5,645 bases of DNA, taken from Deltaproteobacteria bacterium (lineage in GTDB: Bacteria > DRYD01). The stretch lies in the NCBI GenBank assembly GCA_028276365.1, contig JAPYWL010000067.1:1-5645 (forward strand), given 5' to 3'. Of this stretch, positions 1-5,645 are shown piece by piece (the first letter of the stretch is position 1; each line of letters begins with the position of its first letter). Under the pieces are notes generated by a model, which saw only the letters and a program-made list of their open reading frames with translations, was not told where the DNA came from and ran no database searches. The position numbers were made by a program, and so were the translations under genes.

Positions 1-1127
1 GCTATTATTGTAGAATTAGAACCAATAAAAGAATTGGATTCTATAATAGTTTGGTATTTATTTACTCCATCATAATTAGCTAAAACAACACCAGCACCTA
101 CATTAACATTTTCTTTTATAATACAATTCCCTAAATATGCCAAATGACTACACTTTACACTAAAAGATATTTTGGTATTTTTTAGTTCAACAAATGCTCC
201 TATTTTATTACCTTCAATTATTTCATTATTTTCTCTTAAATTACTAAAAGGACCAATTTTATTGTTATTTACTATTACATTATTATTAATAAAAGAATTA
301 ACAATATTATTTTTATTTCCAATTCTTGAGTTCATAATAAAACAATTAGGACCTATTTTATTAAAATTACCCTCTATAACACTATTTATTATAAATACAT
401 TATCCAATACTAAATTTTCTTTATTTATATTACTTAATGGGCATATAAATATATTATTTCCTAATAAAACAACATCTTTATATATGTTTTTTACTATTTT
501 TTTAGATTCCTCAAAAATCAATTCAAAATCTTTTAAAGAATTTATCCTTAGAAAATAATTACTTACATCTTTATCATATGTAGTATAACTTTTAACATAA
601 TTTTCATTAAAACCTATACTATTGAGAAATTCCAATAATTCTTTTAAATTAAAAATCTTTTTAATTAAAATATTTCTTATTATTTCCCAACTTTCACTTT
701 TAAAAATAAATGAAAATTTATATAATTCCATTGAATTATTCAAGTATTTATCAGAGTAAGAAACTAGTTTTTTTTGATTATCTTTAATAAAATCTAAAAT
801 TATATCAGTATTATAGGAAATCAAAGGAGTATTAGCAGGTAAAACTATAAATGTAATTTCTTCTTTATTATCAATTAAATTTAGATCTTCATAGATTAAA
901 ATATTTATATTATCTAAAATCTTATCAAAATATTTTTGAACGTAACTTCTATTTAAATTAGATGTTATTAAATTAATTTCTATGGATATATTATTATTTT
1001 CTAAAATACTTTTTAGATTTATAAGCTTTAAAAGTAAAGGCTTTAAAAGTGGATAAATATAAAAATCATCGGTGTATTTAAAAAGCTCATCTTCTAAAGG
1101 TAAATAAATTTTAAAAAAATTTCTCAT
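1..1127 (-). CDS. glmU: GlmU-like protein: intact acetyltransferase domain, degenerate uridylyltransferase domain (C-terminus off window)
   Basis: GlmU normally acetylates glucosamine-1-phosphate (C-terminal left-handed beta-helix) and then transfers UMP (N-terminal Rossmann-like domain) to make UDP-GlcNAc for peptidoglycan and LPS in the cytoplasm. I translated 375 complete codons from ATG at 1125-1127. Residues about 225-375 are hexapeptide-repeat beta-helix with clear GlmU motifs: IGPFSNLREN, HLAYLGN, VNVGAG, NYDG, FIGS. By alignment from memory, R298, K316, H328, Y331, N342, N351, K357 and S370 match E. coli R333, K351, H363, Y366, N377, N386, K392 and S405 with no indel. The N-terminal ~200 residues align in outline, but LAAGxGTRM is replaced by LPLEDELFK, the QxxxLGTGHA motif is absent, and YGDVPL reads PANTPL, so the metal-binding Asp105 becomes Asn99. 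About 45 residues lie beyond the left edge. No in-frame alternative start exists before an upstream stop near 1170. No good Shine-Dalgarno is near the ATG; AAGGAAAG lies about 25 bases upstream. Confidence 0.9.
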   Translation of the reverse strand, partial: MRNFFKIYLPLEDELFKYTDDFYIYPLLKPLLLKLINLKSILENNNISIEINLITSNLNRSYVQKYFDKILDNINILIYEDLNLIDNKEEITFIVLPANTPLISYNTDIILDFIKDNQKKLVSYSDKYLNNSMELYKFSFIFKSESWEIIRNILIKKIFNLKELLEFLNSIGFNENYVKSYTTYDKDVSNYFLRINSLKDFELIFEESKKIVKNIYKDVVLLGNNIFICPLSNINKENLVLDNVFIINSVIEGNFNKIGPNCFIMNSRIGNKNNIVNSFINNNVIVNNNKIGPFSNLRENNEIIEGNKIGAFVELKNTKISFSVKCSHLAYLGNCIIKENVNVGAGVVLANYDGVNKYQTIIESNSFIGSNSTII

Positions 1128-1305
1128 AAAAATTAAGCTAAAATATAAAGCACTTTCCTTTTTTATATTCTATATTTCTAAAATTTTTTCCTTTTAATTA
1201 TTTTTTATATAATATTTAAAAGGTAAAAATAAAATGATATTTAATTATTTATTAAAACAAGTAAAATAATAGAATACTAATGAACAAAAGGGGTGTAAAA
1301 AGTTT
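1128..1305. promoter_or_regulatory. Divergent intergenic region between glmU-like gene and phosphatase gene
   Basis: These 178 bases separate two genes transcribed away from each other, so promoters for both are expected here. The sequence is almost entirely A and T. A perfect TATAAT lies on the plus strand at 1208-1213, with only a poor -35 candidate (TTTTTC, 1185-1190) at 17-base spacing. A weaker TAGAAT lies at 1270-1275, nearer the phosphatase gene. For the minus strand I see AT-rich -10-like words but no convincing pair. Given the base composition, none of these hexamers is significant alone. Confidence 0.35.
1287..1295 (+). promoter_or_regulatory. Ribosome binding site of the phosphatase gene
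   Basis: AAAGGGGTG ends 10 bases before the ATG at 1306 and is the only purine-rich, G-containing stretch nearby. It supports that ATG as the start, although the spacing is slightly long. Confidence 0.5.
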
Positions 1306-2004
1306 ATGAAAAAATTTTTAATAGTAAAATTTTTAATAATAGCTTTATCATTATATATTATCTTATTTAAATTAACCAAACCTGAAACTATTTTTTATGA
1401 ACCTCCAAATTTAGGGATATTAAAAAATAATATTAAATTCTATATAGAATCAGGACAATATGAGCAAGATATCCAAAAAGTAGTAGATAAAGCTAAAAAC
1501 TATATATATAATAGAACTAAAGATCTACCTAACCAAGAAAGAGAAAAATTAGCAGTAGTTTTTGATATAGATGAAACTGCTTTATCTAATTTGGAATACG
1601 AATATAAATACGATTTTGGATATAATTATGAAACTTGGATAGAATGGGTAAAAGAAGCTAAAGCCAAACCAATTAAACCTACCTTAGAATTATACAAATA
1701 TGTAAAATCCTTAAATATAAAAACTTTTTTTATAACTGGAAGAACACAATTAAATGAAAATTTAAATGAAGACCCCACTATTATTAATCTTAAAAGAGCA
1801 GGTTATTATTTATGGGAAAAAGTTTATTTTAAACCTTCTAATGTAAAAATGACTACAGTAGAATATAAAACTAACTGTAGAAAAGATATAGAATCTAAAG
1901 GTTATAAAATTATTTTAAACATAGGTGATCAATATAGTGATTTAGAAGGAGGATATTCCCAAGCAGTTTTTAAACTACCTAATCCACTGTATTATATCCC
2001 TTAA
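1306..2004 (+). CDS. Membrane-anchored HAD-superfamily (subfamily IIIB) acid phosphatase
   Basis: The 232-residue protein belongs to the HAD acid phosphatase family that includes plant vegetative storage proteins and bacterial class B/C-type phosphatases. These hydrolyse phosphomonoesters through a phospho-aspartate intermediate. Residues 4-22 are a hydrophobic signal or anchor segment after MKK, so the enzyme probably acts outside the cytoplasmic membrane. There is no lipobox cysteine, unlike the e(P4) lipoproteins. HAD motif I is FDIDETALSN (nucleophile D87, acid/base D89), motif II is FITGR (T144), the motif III lysine is probably K188 in EYKTNCRKDI, and motif IV is GDQYSDLEGG (D208, D212). 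All catalytic positions are present and the length is normal. It stands alone on the plus strand, divergent from the glmU-like gene and convergent with the minus-strand cluster, so context gives no substrate. A nucleotidase or a general phosphatase are both possible. Confidence 0.9.
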   Translation: MKKFLIVKFLIIALSLYIILFKLTKPETIFYEPPNLGILKNNIKFYIESGQYEQDIQKVVDKAKNYIYNRTKDLPNQEREKLAVVFDIDETALSNLEYEYKYDFGYNYETWIEWVKEAKAKPIKPTLELYKYVKSLNIKTFFITGRTQLNENLNEDPTIINLKRAGYYLWEKVYFKPSNVKMTTVEYKTNCRKDIESKGYKIILNIGDQYSDLEGGYSQAVFKLPNPLYYIP

Positions 2005-2077
2005 ACTAATATCTACTTTATACCTTATATAACCCTTTAATACATACCATAAGCTTAGCTTTCAAATATTTTCAATT
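2005..2077. other. Convergent intergenic gap, no clear terminator
   Basis: This 73-base gap lies between the stop of the phosphatase gene and the stop of the minus-strand rnpA-like gene. A bidirectional terminator would be expected. The only hairpin I can see is a very short one, AAGC/GCTT around 2051-2061, with no following T-run worth the name on either strand. Confidence 0.5.
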
Positions 2078-2505
2078 TTACTCATACTTTTTTACGCTTA
2101 TAAAAATAATATATTCTTTTAAAAATTGAATTATTTGATCAATATTTTTACATTTATTTTTTAATTGCTTTTTAAAATTAAAAATAAATAATTTATTAAT
2201 AAATCGTTTTATATAAACTCTTTTATTAACTTTCCCAATTTTTTTAGAAATAGAAATAAAATAATAAAGAAAAGTTTTATTTTTGTATTTTAAATAATCC
2301 TTCTTAAAATGATGGAAATTATCTAAATTAGGTATTTTAAAAACTTTAAAGTTAAAAACTACAAAATCATTTATTTTTCTTAAAAGTATATTCTTTTTTA
2401 TTTTAAATTGTAAAATAGAACTAGATTTTAAATCTTTAAAAAAAAATCTACTTGCTTATTAGAAAGACTCTTTAAATAGAAATTATTATAGATTTTAAAT
2501 TTCAT
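2078..2505 (-). CDS. rnpA: RnpA-like RNase P protein subunit, interrupted by a frame change at a T9 run
   Basis: The ATG at 2503-2505 follows the stop of the upstream methyltransferase gene by 10 bases. Frame 0 closes after 25 codons at TAA 2428-2430. If the T9 run (2438-2446) is read with one extra base, or the ribosome slips -1, an uninterrupted frame continues to TAA at 2078-2080, giving 142 residues. A run of about 118 sense codons is unlikely by chance at this AT content. The product is small and strongly basic, as RnpA is. Residues 84-107 contain SISKKIG, then KRVYIKRFINKLF, matching the RnpA signature (B. subtilis SVSKKIG, then RNRIKRLIRQAF). Near the end EYIIFI resembles the KDYIIIA strand. 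In the RNR motif the first Arg is kept (R96), but Asn and the second Arg are Val and Tyr. The usual last helix is missing. RnpA assists RNase P RNA in cutting tRNA 5' leaders. It is normally beside rpmH, which is not seen here. A decayed copy or a sequencing error remains possible. Confidence 0.5.
2437..2446 (-). other. Homopolymer frameshift site with slippery heptamer U-UUU-UUA
   Basis: On the minus strand the frame reads GAT TTT TTT TTA AAG, so U UUU UUA sits at 2443-2437 exactly in the X-XXY-YYZ register needed for -1 ribosomal slippage. A -1 slip leads to AAA GAT TTA and into the long open frame. The T9 run could equally allow RNA polymerase slippage to T10, or be a miscounted homopolymer. 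A short inverted repeat, AGATTT/AAATCT (2423-2435), follows at once but is too small and AT-only to be a strong stimulatory hairpin. Confidence 0.5.
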
Positions 2506-2515
2506 AATATTTCCA

Positions 2516-3238
2516 TTATATTTTAATTAGGTTTGATCTAATAAGGATGATAATATAAAGCAAAATAATAAAAAACCATGTCCAAGGTTCAGTTTTAATT
2601 ATAGGTAAAATTCTAAATCTTCCATACTCATTTTCTAAAGGTTTAAAATTTATTAACCACTTAGGAACATTTTTTTTATATTCTATATATTTTTCCTTAA
2701 ATTTAGATTCTAAAAATTCTTCTTCAGCGGGTATAACAAAATAGTTATAATAAATTATATAATATAAGATAGTAAAGATAGTAGCTAATAAAGAAAGAAA
2801 TAATCCATAATTTCCAGTAGCTAAAATAGCAAATCCAGCAGCTATAGTGATATTAGCTATATAAACTGGATTTCTTGAAAATCTATAAGGTCCAGTAGTT
2901 ATTAAATTAGCAATAAGTGGTTCTTCTCCCCTACTCTTTACACCTAAATAACCTAAACATATAGACCTTAAAATAGCACCTAAAATAATGAATATAGATC
3001 CTATAATAACAGAAATAAAATTAGCTTTAGCTATTATTAAAAATACAATAACAAGAGGAATCGGAAACAAAGCTCTATACCTAAACCCCATCAAAGCTAT
3101 TATATTTTTGGGCTTATTCCCTACATTGGTATTTAAACTAAAATTATTATTAAGTTTATCATCATTAACTTCATTAATTTCAGTATTATCTTTAGTAATT
3201 TGATTACTTGTAATTTTATTATCAAATTCTTTATTCAT
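2516..3238 (-). CDS. Integral membrane methyltransferase, isoprenylcysteine carboxyl / phospholipid N-methyltransferase type
   Basis: The 240-residue protein carries the signature of the ICMT/PEMT membrane methyltransferases: TGPYRFSRNPVY (115-126), then EEEFLESKF (172-180), a spaced Tyr pair (Y184, Y187) and VPKW (191-194). These form the SAM-binding C-terminal part. Hydrophobic segments at about 57-70, 73-95, 127-145, 147-168 and 219-234 suggest four or five membrane spans. Residues 1-43 are a polar, Asn/Asp/Lys/Thr-rich tail that looks disordered and is not part of the family core. Bacterial members methylate varied lipid or small-molecule substrates, and the substrate here cannot be read from sequence. 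The ATG lies 3 bases after the stop of the upstream methyltransferase gene, and the GGGG of AAGGGGTAAGGG overlaps that stop, so translation is probably coupled. The next gene starts 10 bases after its end. Confidence 0.85.
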   Translation of the reverse strand: MNKEFDNKITSNQITKDNTEINEVNDDKLNNNFSLNTNVGNKPKNIIALMGFRYRALFPIPLVIVFLIIAKANFISVIIGSIFIILGAILRSICLGYLGVKSRGEEPLIANLITTGPYRFSRNPVYIANITIAAGFAILATGNYGLFLSLLATIFTILYYIIYYNYFVIPAEEEFLESKFKEKYIEYKKNVPKWLINFKPLENEYGRFRILPIIKTEPWTWFFIILLYIIILIRSNLIKI

Positions 3239-3241
3239 CCC

Positions 3242-4261
3242 TTACCCCTTAGTAATTTTATTTTTACCTACTAAACTTATCCAGTTATTATTTATATTGA
3301 ATTCTAAATGATATTTATTTTCCAAATCTTTATAAAATTGTTCATTTTTAAATAAGTTAATTTCACTTTTTATTCCAGATATTATAAAAAAATCATAATT
3401 ATAAATAAATAAATTTTTTAATACATTAAAAGGAACATTAGCTAGCAAAATAGTAGGATTATTATTTAATAAAGCTTTTCTTAAAAAATCTATACTAAAT
3501 GAACAAATAAAATAATTTTCAAAATTATAATTTTTAATACTTTTTAGGTTTAAATATACATTTTTTTTAGATTCTAAACAAGCTTTAAAATCAATATCAA
3601 TAGAAAAAATCTTTACATTTCTTGAAATATTTACTTCAGATAATAAATAATAAAGTATTTTTAATATAGCTATAGTTAATATCCCTGTACCACTACCATA
3701 ATCTATTACAATTAGCTCCTTATTACTAATTAAAATTTGTTTAAGATTTGAAATTGTCTTATACAAATTATTAAGCATCAATTTTGTAGTAAAATGACTG
3801 CCCGTACCTTCTGAAAAAGATTCAATAGGAGATAAATAAATATTAATATTACTTATATCCTCTTTAAGAGCTACATCTTTAATATTTATATTTTTAATAA
3901 TGTTAAAAATATCTTGCTTTATATTTTCTTCAGATCCAATAATTAATTGATAAATAAAATTTTTAGGGACATAACTATAAAAAATCCTAGCAAAAAAATC
4001 AAATTTATACTTAAATTTATCTATAAAATTTAAGAATTCTAAAATAAATTTGCTTAGTTTTAATTTGTTTTTTAAAAACTCAAAATCTTTAAATACAACA
4101 ATTAATAAATTAGCATTAATAAATCCTACATAATAAGTTTTATACAATAAAAAAAATGTAATAAAAGATTTATAAATATAAATCAATTCCTCTTTTTTAT
4201 CTTTAAAAAAATTTAAATTTTTTGGCTGTAAATAAAAAAATAATACCTTTATTTTATCCAT
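3242..4261 (-). CDS. prmA: Diverged PrmA-like (ribosomal protein L11) methyltransferase
   Basis: PrmA uses S-adenosylmethionine to methylate ribosomal protein L11 in the cytoplasm. In this 339-residue protein the C-terminal half follows the PrmA order: GTGSHFTT (152-159, family GTGTHPTT), SAM-binding motif I VIDYGSGTGILTIA (185-198), acidic motif II IDID (221-224), ANVPFNVL (274-281, family ANILADVL), ISGI (294-297, family LSGIL), and a final NNWISLVGK strand (325-333, like the family's EWVALVARK). The first ~130 residues should form the L11-recognition domain but show no motif I recognise. They are Lys/Phe/Ile-rich, and the protein is about 45 residues longer than E. coli PrmA. The ATG at 4261 is preceded by a weak AAGGT (4268-4272). 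It follows trxB by 39 bases and precedes the membrane methyltransferase by 3. A PrmA-derived enzyme with another protein target is the main alternative. Confidence 0.75.
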   Translation of the reverse strand: MDKIKVLFFYLQPKNLNFFKDKKEELIYIYKSFITFFLLYKTYYVGFINANLLIVVFKDFEFLKNKLKLSKFILEFLNFIDKFKYKFDFFARIFYSYVPKNFIYQLIIGSEENIKQDIFNIIKNINIKDVALKEDISNINIYLSPIESFSEGTGSHFTTKLMLNNLYKTISNLKQILISNKELIVIDYGSGTGILTIAILKILYYLLSEVNISRNVKIFSIDIDFKACLESKKNVYLNLKSIKNYNFENYFICSFSIDFLRKALLNNNPTILLANVPFNVLKNLFIYNYDFFIISGIKSEINLFKNEQFYKDLENKYHLEFNINNNWISLVGKNKITKG

Positions 4262-4278
4262 TAAATTACCTTATTTAA

Positions 4279-4295
4279 AATTTTTATTAAAAATT
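4279..4295 (-). other. All-AT inverted repeat between trxB and prmA-like gene
   Basis: Arms of 7 bases (AATTTTT and AAAAATT) flank a 3-base centre in the 39-base gap. The stem has no G or C and would be weak. It could be a minor attenuator or RNA-end stabiliser, or simply chance in AT-rich sequence. Confidence 0.2.
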
Positions 4296-4300
4296 AGAAA

Positions 4301-5257
4301 CTAAATATTAGCAGTAGTTTTAAGAGAAGAAAGGTATTCAAAAGCGGTAATAGCAGCTACTGCTCCATCAGCAGCAGAAGTAACTAATTGTTTATCACTT
4401 CCAGATCTAACGTCTCCAACTGCAAATACCCCATTACTTTTAGTTCTCATTCTTTCATCTGTCTTTATAAATCCATATTCGTCTACTTCCACTAATTCTT
4501 TAAATATATCTATCTTAGTTTCAAAACCAATAAAAATAAAAACTCCATCTAGCTTTAATTCCCTTATTTCATTAGTTTTAACATTTCTTAGTATAAGTTT
4601 TTCTAATTTTTTATCACCTTCCATTTTTTGTACAACAGTATCCCAAATTATTTCCACATTAGGTAAAGCAAAAACCCTATCTTGGAGATATTTAAAAGCT
4701 CTAAATTTGTCTCTTCTATGAATAAGATAGACTTTATTAACAATATTAGCTAAGAAGGGGGTTTCCTGTAAAGCACTATTTCCTCCTCCAACCACTGCAA
4801 CATCCTTACCTTTAAAAAAAGCTCCATCACATAAAGCACAATAAGATACCCCTTTACCTAAAAATTTATCCTCTCCTTCAACATTTAGTTTCCTATGAGT
4901 CATACCTGCTGCTATAATTAGCACTTTTGAGTAATATGTATCCACTGAAGTTTTAACAATTTTTAACGGATTTTCTTTATCTAAACTATAATCTAATTCA
5001 ATTTTTTCAACTTCTTCTAAAGTTTTAATAGTAGCTCCAGCAAGTTCAGCTTGCTTGGTCATAATATTTGCTAATTCAGTCCCCCTAACTTTAATATATC
5101 CAGGATAATTCTCTATTAAATCAGTTAATAACAATTGTCCCCCAGGAAATTGCTTATCAAAAACAATAGTTTTAAGCCCAAGTCTAGCAGAATAGATAGC
5201 AGCAGTTAATCCTCCTGCACCAGCTCCTACTATTATAACATCATACAAATTTTTCAT
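4301..5257 (-). CDS. trxB: Thioredoxin reductase (NADPH-type flavoprotein)
   Basis: This 318-residue enzyme passes electrons from NAD(P)H through FAD and a redox-active disulfide to thioredoxin in the cytoplasm. Visible motifs, in order: FAD-binding GAGAGG (11-16), PGGQL (38-42), the active-site disulfide CALC (C140, C143) followed by D144, the second dinucleotide motif GGGNSA (157-162), HRRDKFRA (180-187) whose basic residues normally bind the NADPH 2'-phosphate, and the FAD-closing GVFAVGD (276-282). Length is typical for bacterial low-molecular-weight TrxR. I place the start at ATG 5255-5257 rather than the in-frame TTG two codons upstream, because AAGGAGG (5266-5272) is 8 bases from the ATG but only 2 from the TTG. 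Small departures from the usual consensus are GGGNSALQE in place of GGGDSAxEE and SAADGA in place of AAGDGA. It lies 46 bases after the korA-like gene and 39 before prmA. Confidence 0.95.
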   Translation of the reverse strand: MKNLYDVIIVGAGAGGLTAAIYSARLGLKTIVFDKQFPGGQLLLTDLIENYPGYIKVRGTELANIMTKQAELAGATIKTLEEVEKIELDYSLDKENPLKIVKTSVDTYYSKVLIIAAGMTHRKLNVEGEDKFLGKGVSYCALCDGAFFKGKDVAVVGGGNSALQETPFLANIVNKVYLIHRRDKFRAFKYLQDRVFALPNVEIIWDTVVQKMEGDKKLEKLILRNVKTNEIRELKLDGVFIFIGFETKIDIFKELVEVDEYGFIKTDERMRTKSNGVFAVGDVRSGSDKQLVTSAADGAVAAITAFEYLSSLKTTANI

Positions 5258-5265
5258 ATTCAAAA

Positions 5266-5272
5266 CCTCCTT
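5266..5272 (-). promoter_or_regulatory. Strong ribosome binding site of trxB
   Basis: A near-perfect AAGGAGG on the minus strand, 8 bases before ATG 5257. It decides the start of trxB, since the upstream TTG codon is too close to be used. It is the best Shine-Dalgarno in the window and suggests that trxB is well translated. Confidence 0.85.
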
Positions 5273-5303
5273 ATAATTAGTAATTATTCATAAAATAAAT
5301 TAA

Positions 5304-5645
5304 TTAAACTCCTGCCTCTAAAACTATTCTTTCTTTTTCTAAATTAATAGAATCTATTAAAGCTTTCTTAAGCTCAGTTCTAGAAATAGGTCTTCCATTA
5401 AATTTCACAATTTTTCTATTTATATCAATACCCGCATTTTGTTTTATTAATTTAGATAATTGAGCAGAATAATTCATTTCAACATCTATAATAACTTTTG
5501 CTTTAAGTAAAATATCTTTTATCTCAATAGGGAAAGGATTTAATAAAATAATTTGTAAAAATGCTGTTTTATAATATTGATTTAATTCTTCTAAAACATC
5601 TAAAACAGGGCCTTTAACACTACCCCACCCTACAACTAAATATTC
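5304..5645 (-). CDS. korA: 2-oxoacid:ferredoxin oxidoreductase alpha subunit (KorA-like), C-terminal part only
   Basis: Only the last 113 residues and the TAA stop (5304-5306) are in the window; the rest lies beyond the right edge. The fragment matches the C-terminal domain of 2-oxoglutarate/2-oxoacid:ferredoxin oxidoreductase alpha subunits: YLVVGWGS near its start, LNPFP, then MNYSAQLSKLIKQNAGI (family ENNYSGQL...), and KFNGRPIS before the final helix. The enzyme, with a TPP-binding beta subunit, converts a 2-oxoacid and CoA to acyl-CoA, CO2 and reduced ferredoxin in the cytoplasm. It points to anaerobic-type carbon metabolism. 2-Oxoglutarate is the best guess for substrate, but the specificity residues are not visible, and a related branched-chain or pyruvate enzyme is possible. 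It is the most upstream visible gene of the minus-strand cluster, 46 bases before trxB. The beta subunit gene is not in the window. Confidence 0.85.
   Translation of the reverse strand, partial: EYLVVGWGSVKGPVLDVLEELNQYYKTAFLQIILLNPFPIEIKDILLKAKVIIDVEMNYSAQLSKLIKQNAGIDINRKIVKFNGRPISRTELKKALIDSINLEKERIVLEAGV

Noticed and set aside
172-558. Plus-strand 128-residue open frame, hydrophobic and rich in Leu, Ile and Phe
   Set aside because: It lies antisense to the beta-helix coding part of the glmU-like gene, whose minus-strand translation has unmistakable GlmU motifs. Its composition is what the complement of an AT-rich gene gives.
1128-1170. N-terminal extension of the glmU-like gene upstream of its ATG
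   Set aside because: The frame is open back to a TAG near 1170 but contains no ATG, GTG or TTG, so it cannot recover the missing LAAGxGTRM motif.
2051-2080. Possible bidirectional terminator between the convergent genes
   Set aside because: The best stem is 4 base pairs and no proper T-run follows it on either strand.
2060-2095. A second frameshift at an A6 run that would add SMSKIENI to the rnpA-like product
   Set aside because: It faintly resembles the LSYEEIE helix of RnpA, but the frame meets TGA after ten codons and the match is too short to support.
2988-3203. Plus-strand 71-residue open frame
   Set aside because: It is antisense to the N-terminal part of the membrane methyltransferase gene, has no recognisable domain and shows no convincing ribosome binding site.
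5258-5263. TTG start two codons upstream of the trxB ATG
   Set aside because: It is only 2 bases from the AAGGAGG, too close for initiation. The ATG at 5257 has ideal 8-base spacing.

Overview
The window is very AT-rich bacterial DNA; by eye about a quarter or less of the bases are G or C. It uses the ordinary bacterial code: Trp is TGG, and the stops seen are TAA or TAG. A 2-oxoacid:ferredoxin oxidoreductase next to a thioredoxin reductase suggests an anaerobic or microaerophilic metabolism. Proteins are rich in Lys, Asn, Ile and Phe, as expected at this base composition. I cannot place the organism in a phylum from this sequence.

Layout, left to right. (1) Positions 1-1127, minus strand: a GlmU homologue running off the left edge. 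Its acetyltransferase half keeps every catalytic position visible in the window, but its N-terminal uridylyltransferase half has lost the signature motifs. (2) Positions 1128-1305: a divergent intergenic region that should carry promoters in both directions. (3) Positions 1306-2004, plus strand: a membrane-anchored HAD-family acid phosphatase, the only plus-strand gene. (4) Positions 2005-2077: a short convergent gap with no clear terminator. (5) Positions 2078-5645, minus strand: a co-directional cluster. In transcription order it holds the C-terminus of a KorA-like oxidoreductase alpha subunit, thioredoxin reductase (trxB), a diverged PrmA-like methyltransferase, an isoprenylcysteine/phospholipid-type membrane methyltransferase, and a small basic protein gene.

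That last small gene (2078-2505) is the main discovery. It lies in what looks like a 500-base gap and is broken after 25 codons by a frame change at a run of nine T. The run ends in U-UUU-UUA, a classic -1 slippery heptamer, in the correct frame. Allowing the shift gives a continuous 142-residue protein whose C-terminal half resembles RnpA, the protein subunit of RNase P. Gaps in the cluster are 46, 39, 3 and 10 bases, so one transcript linking ferredoxin metabolism, thiol redox, ribosomal protein methylation and tRNA maturation is plausible but unproven.
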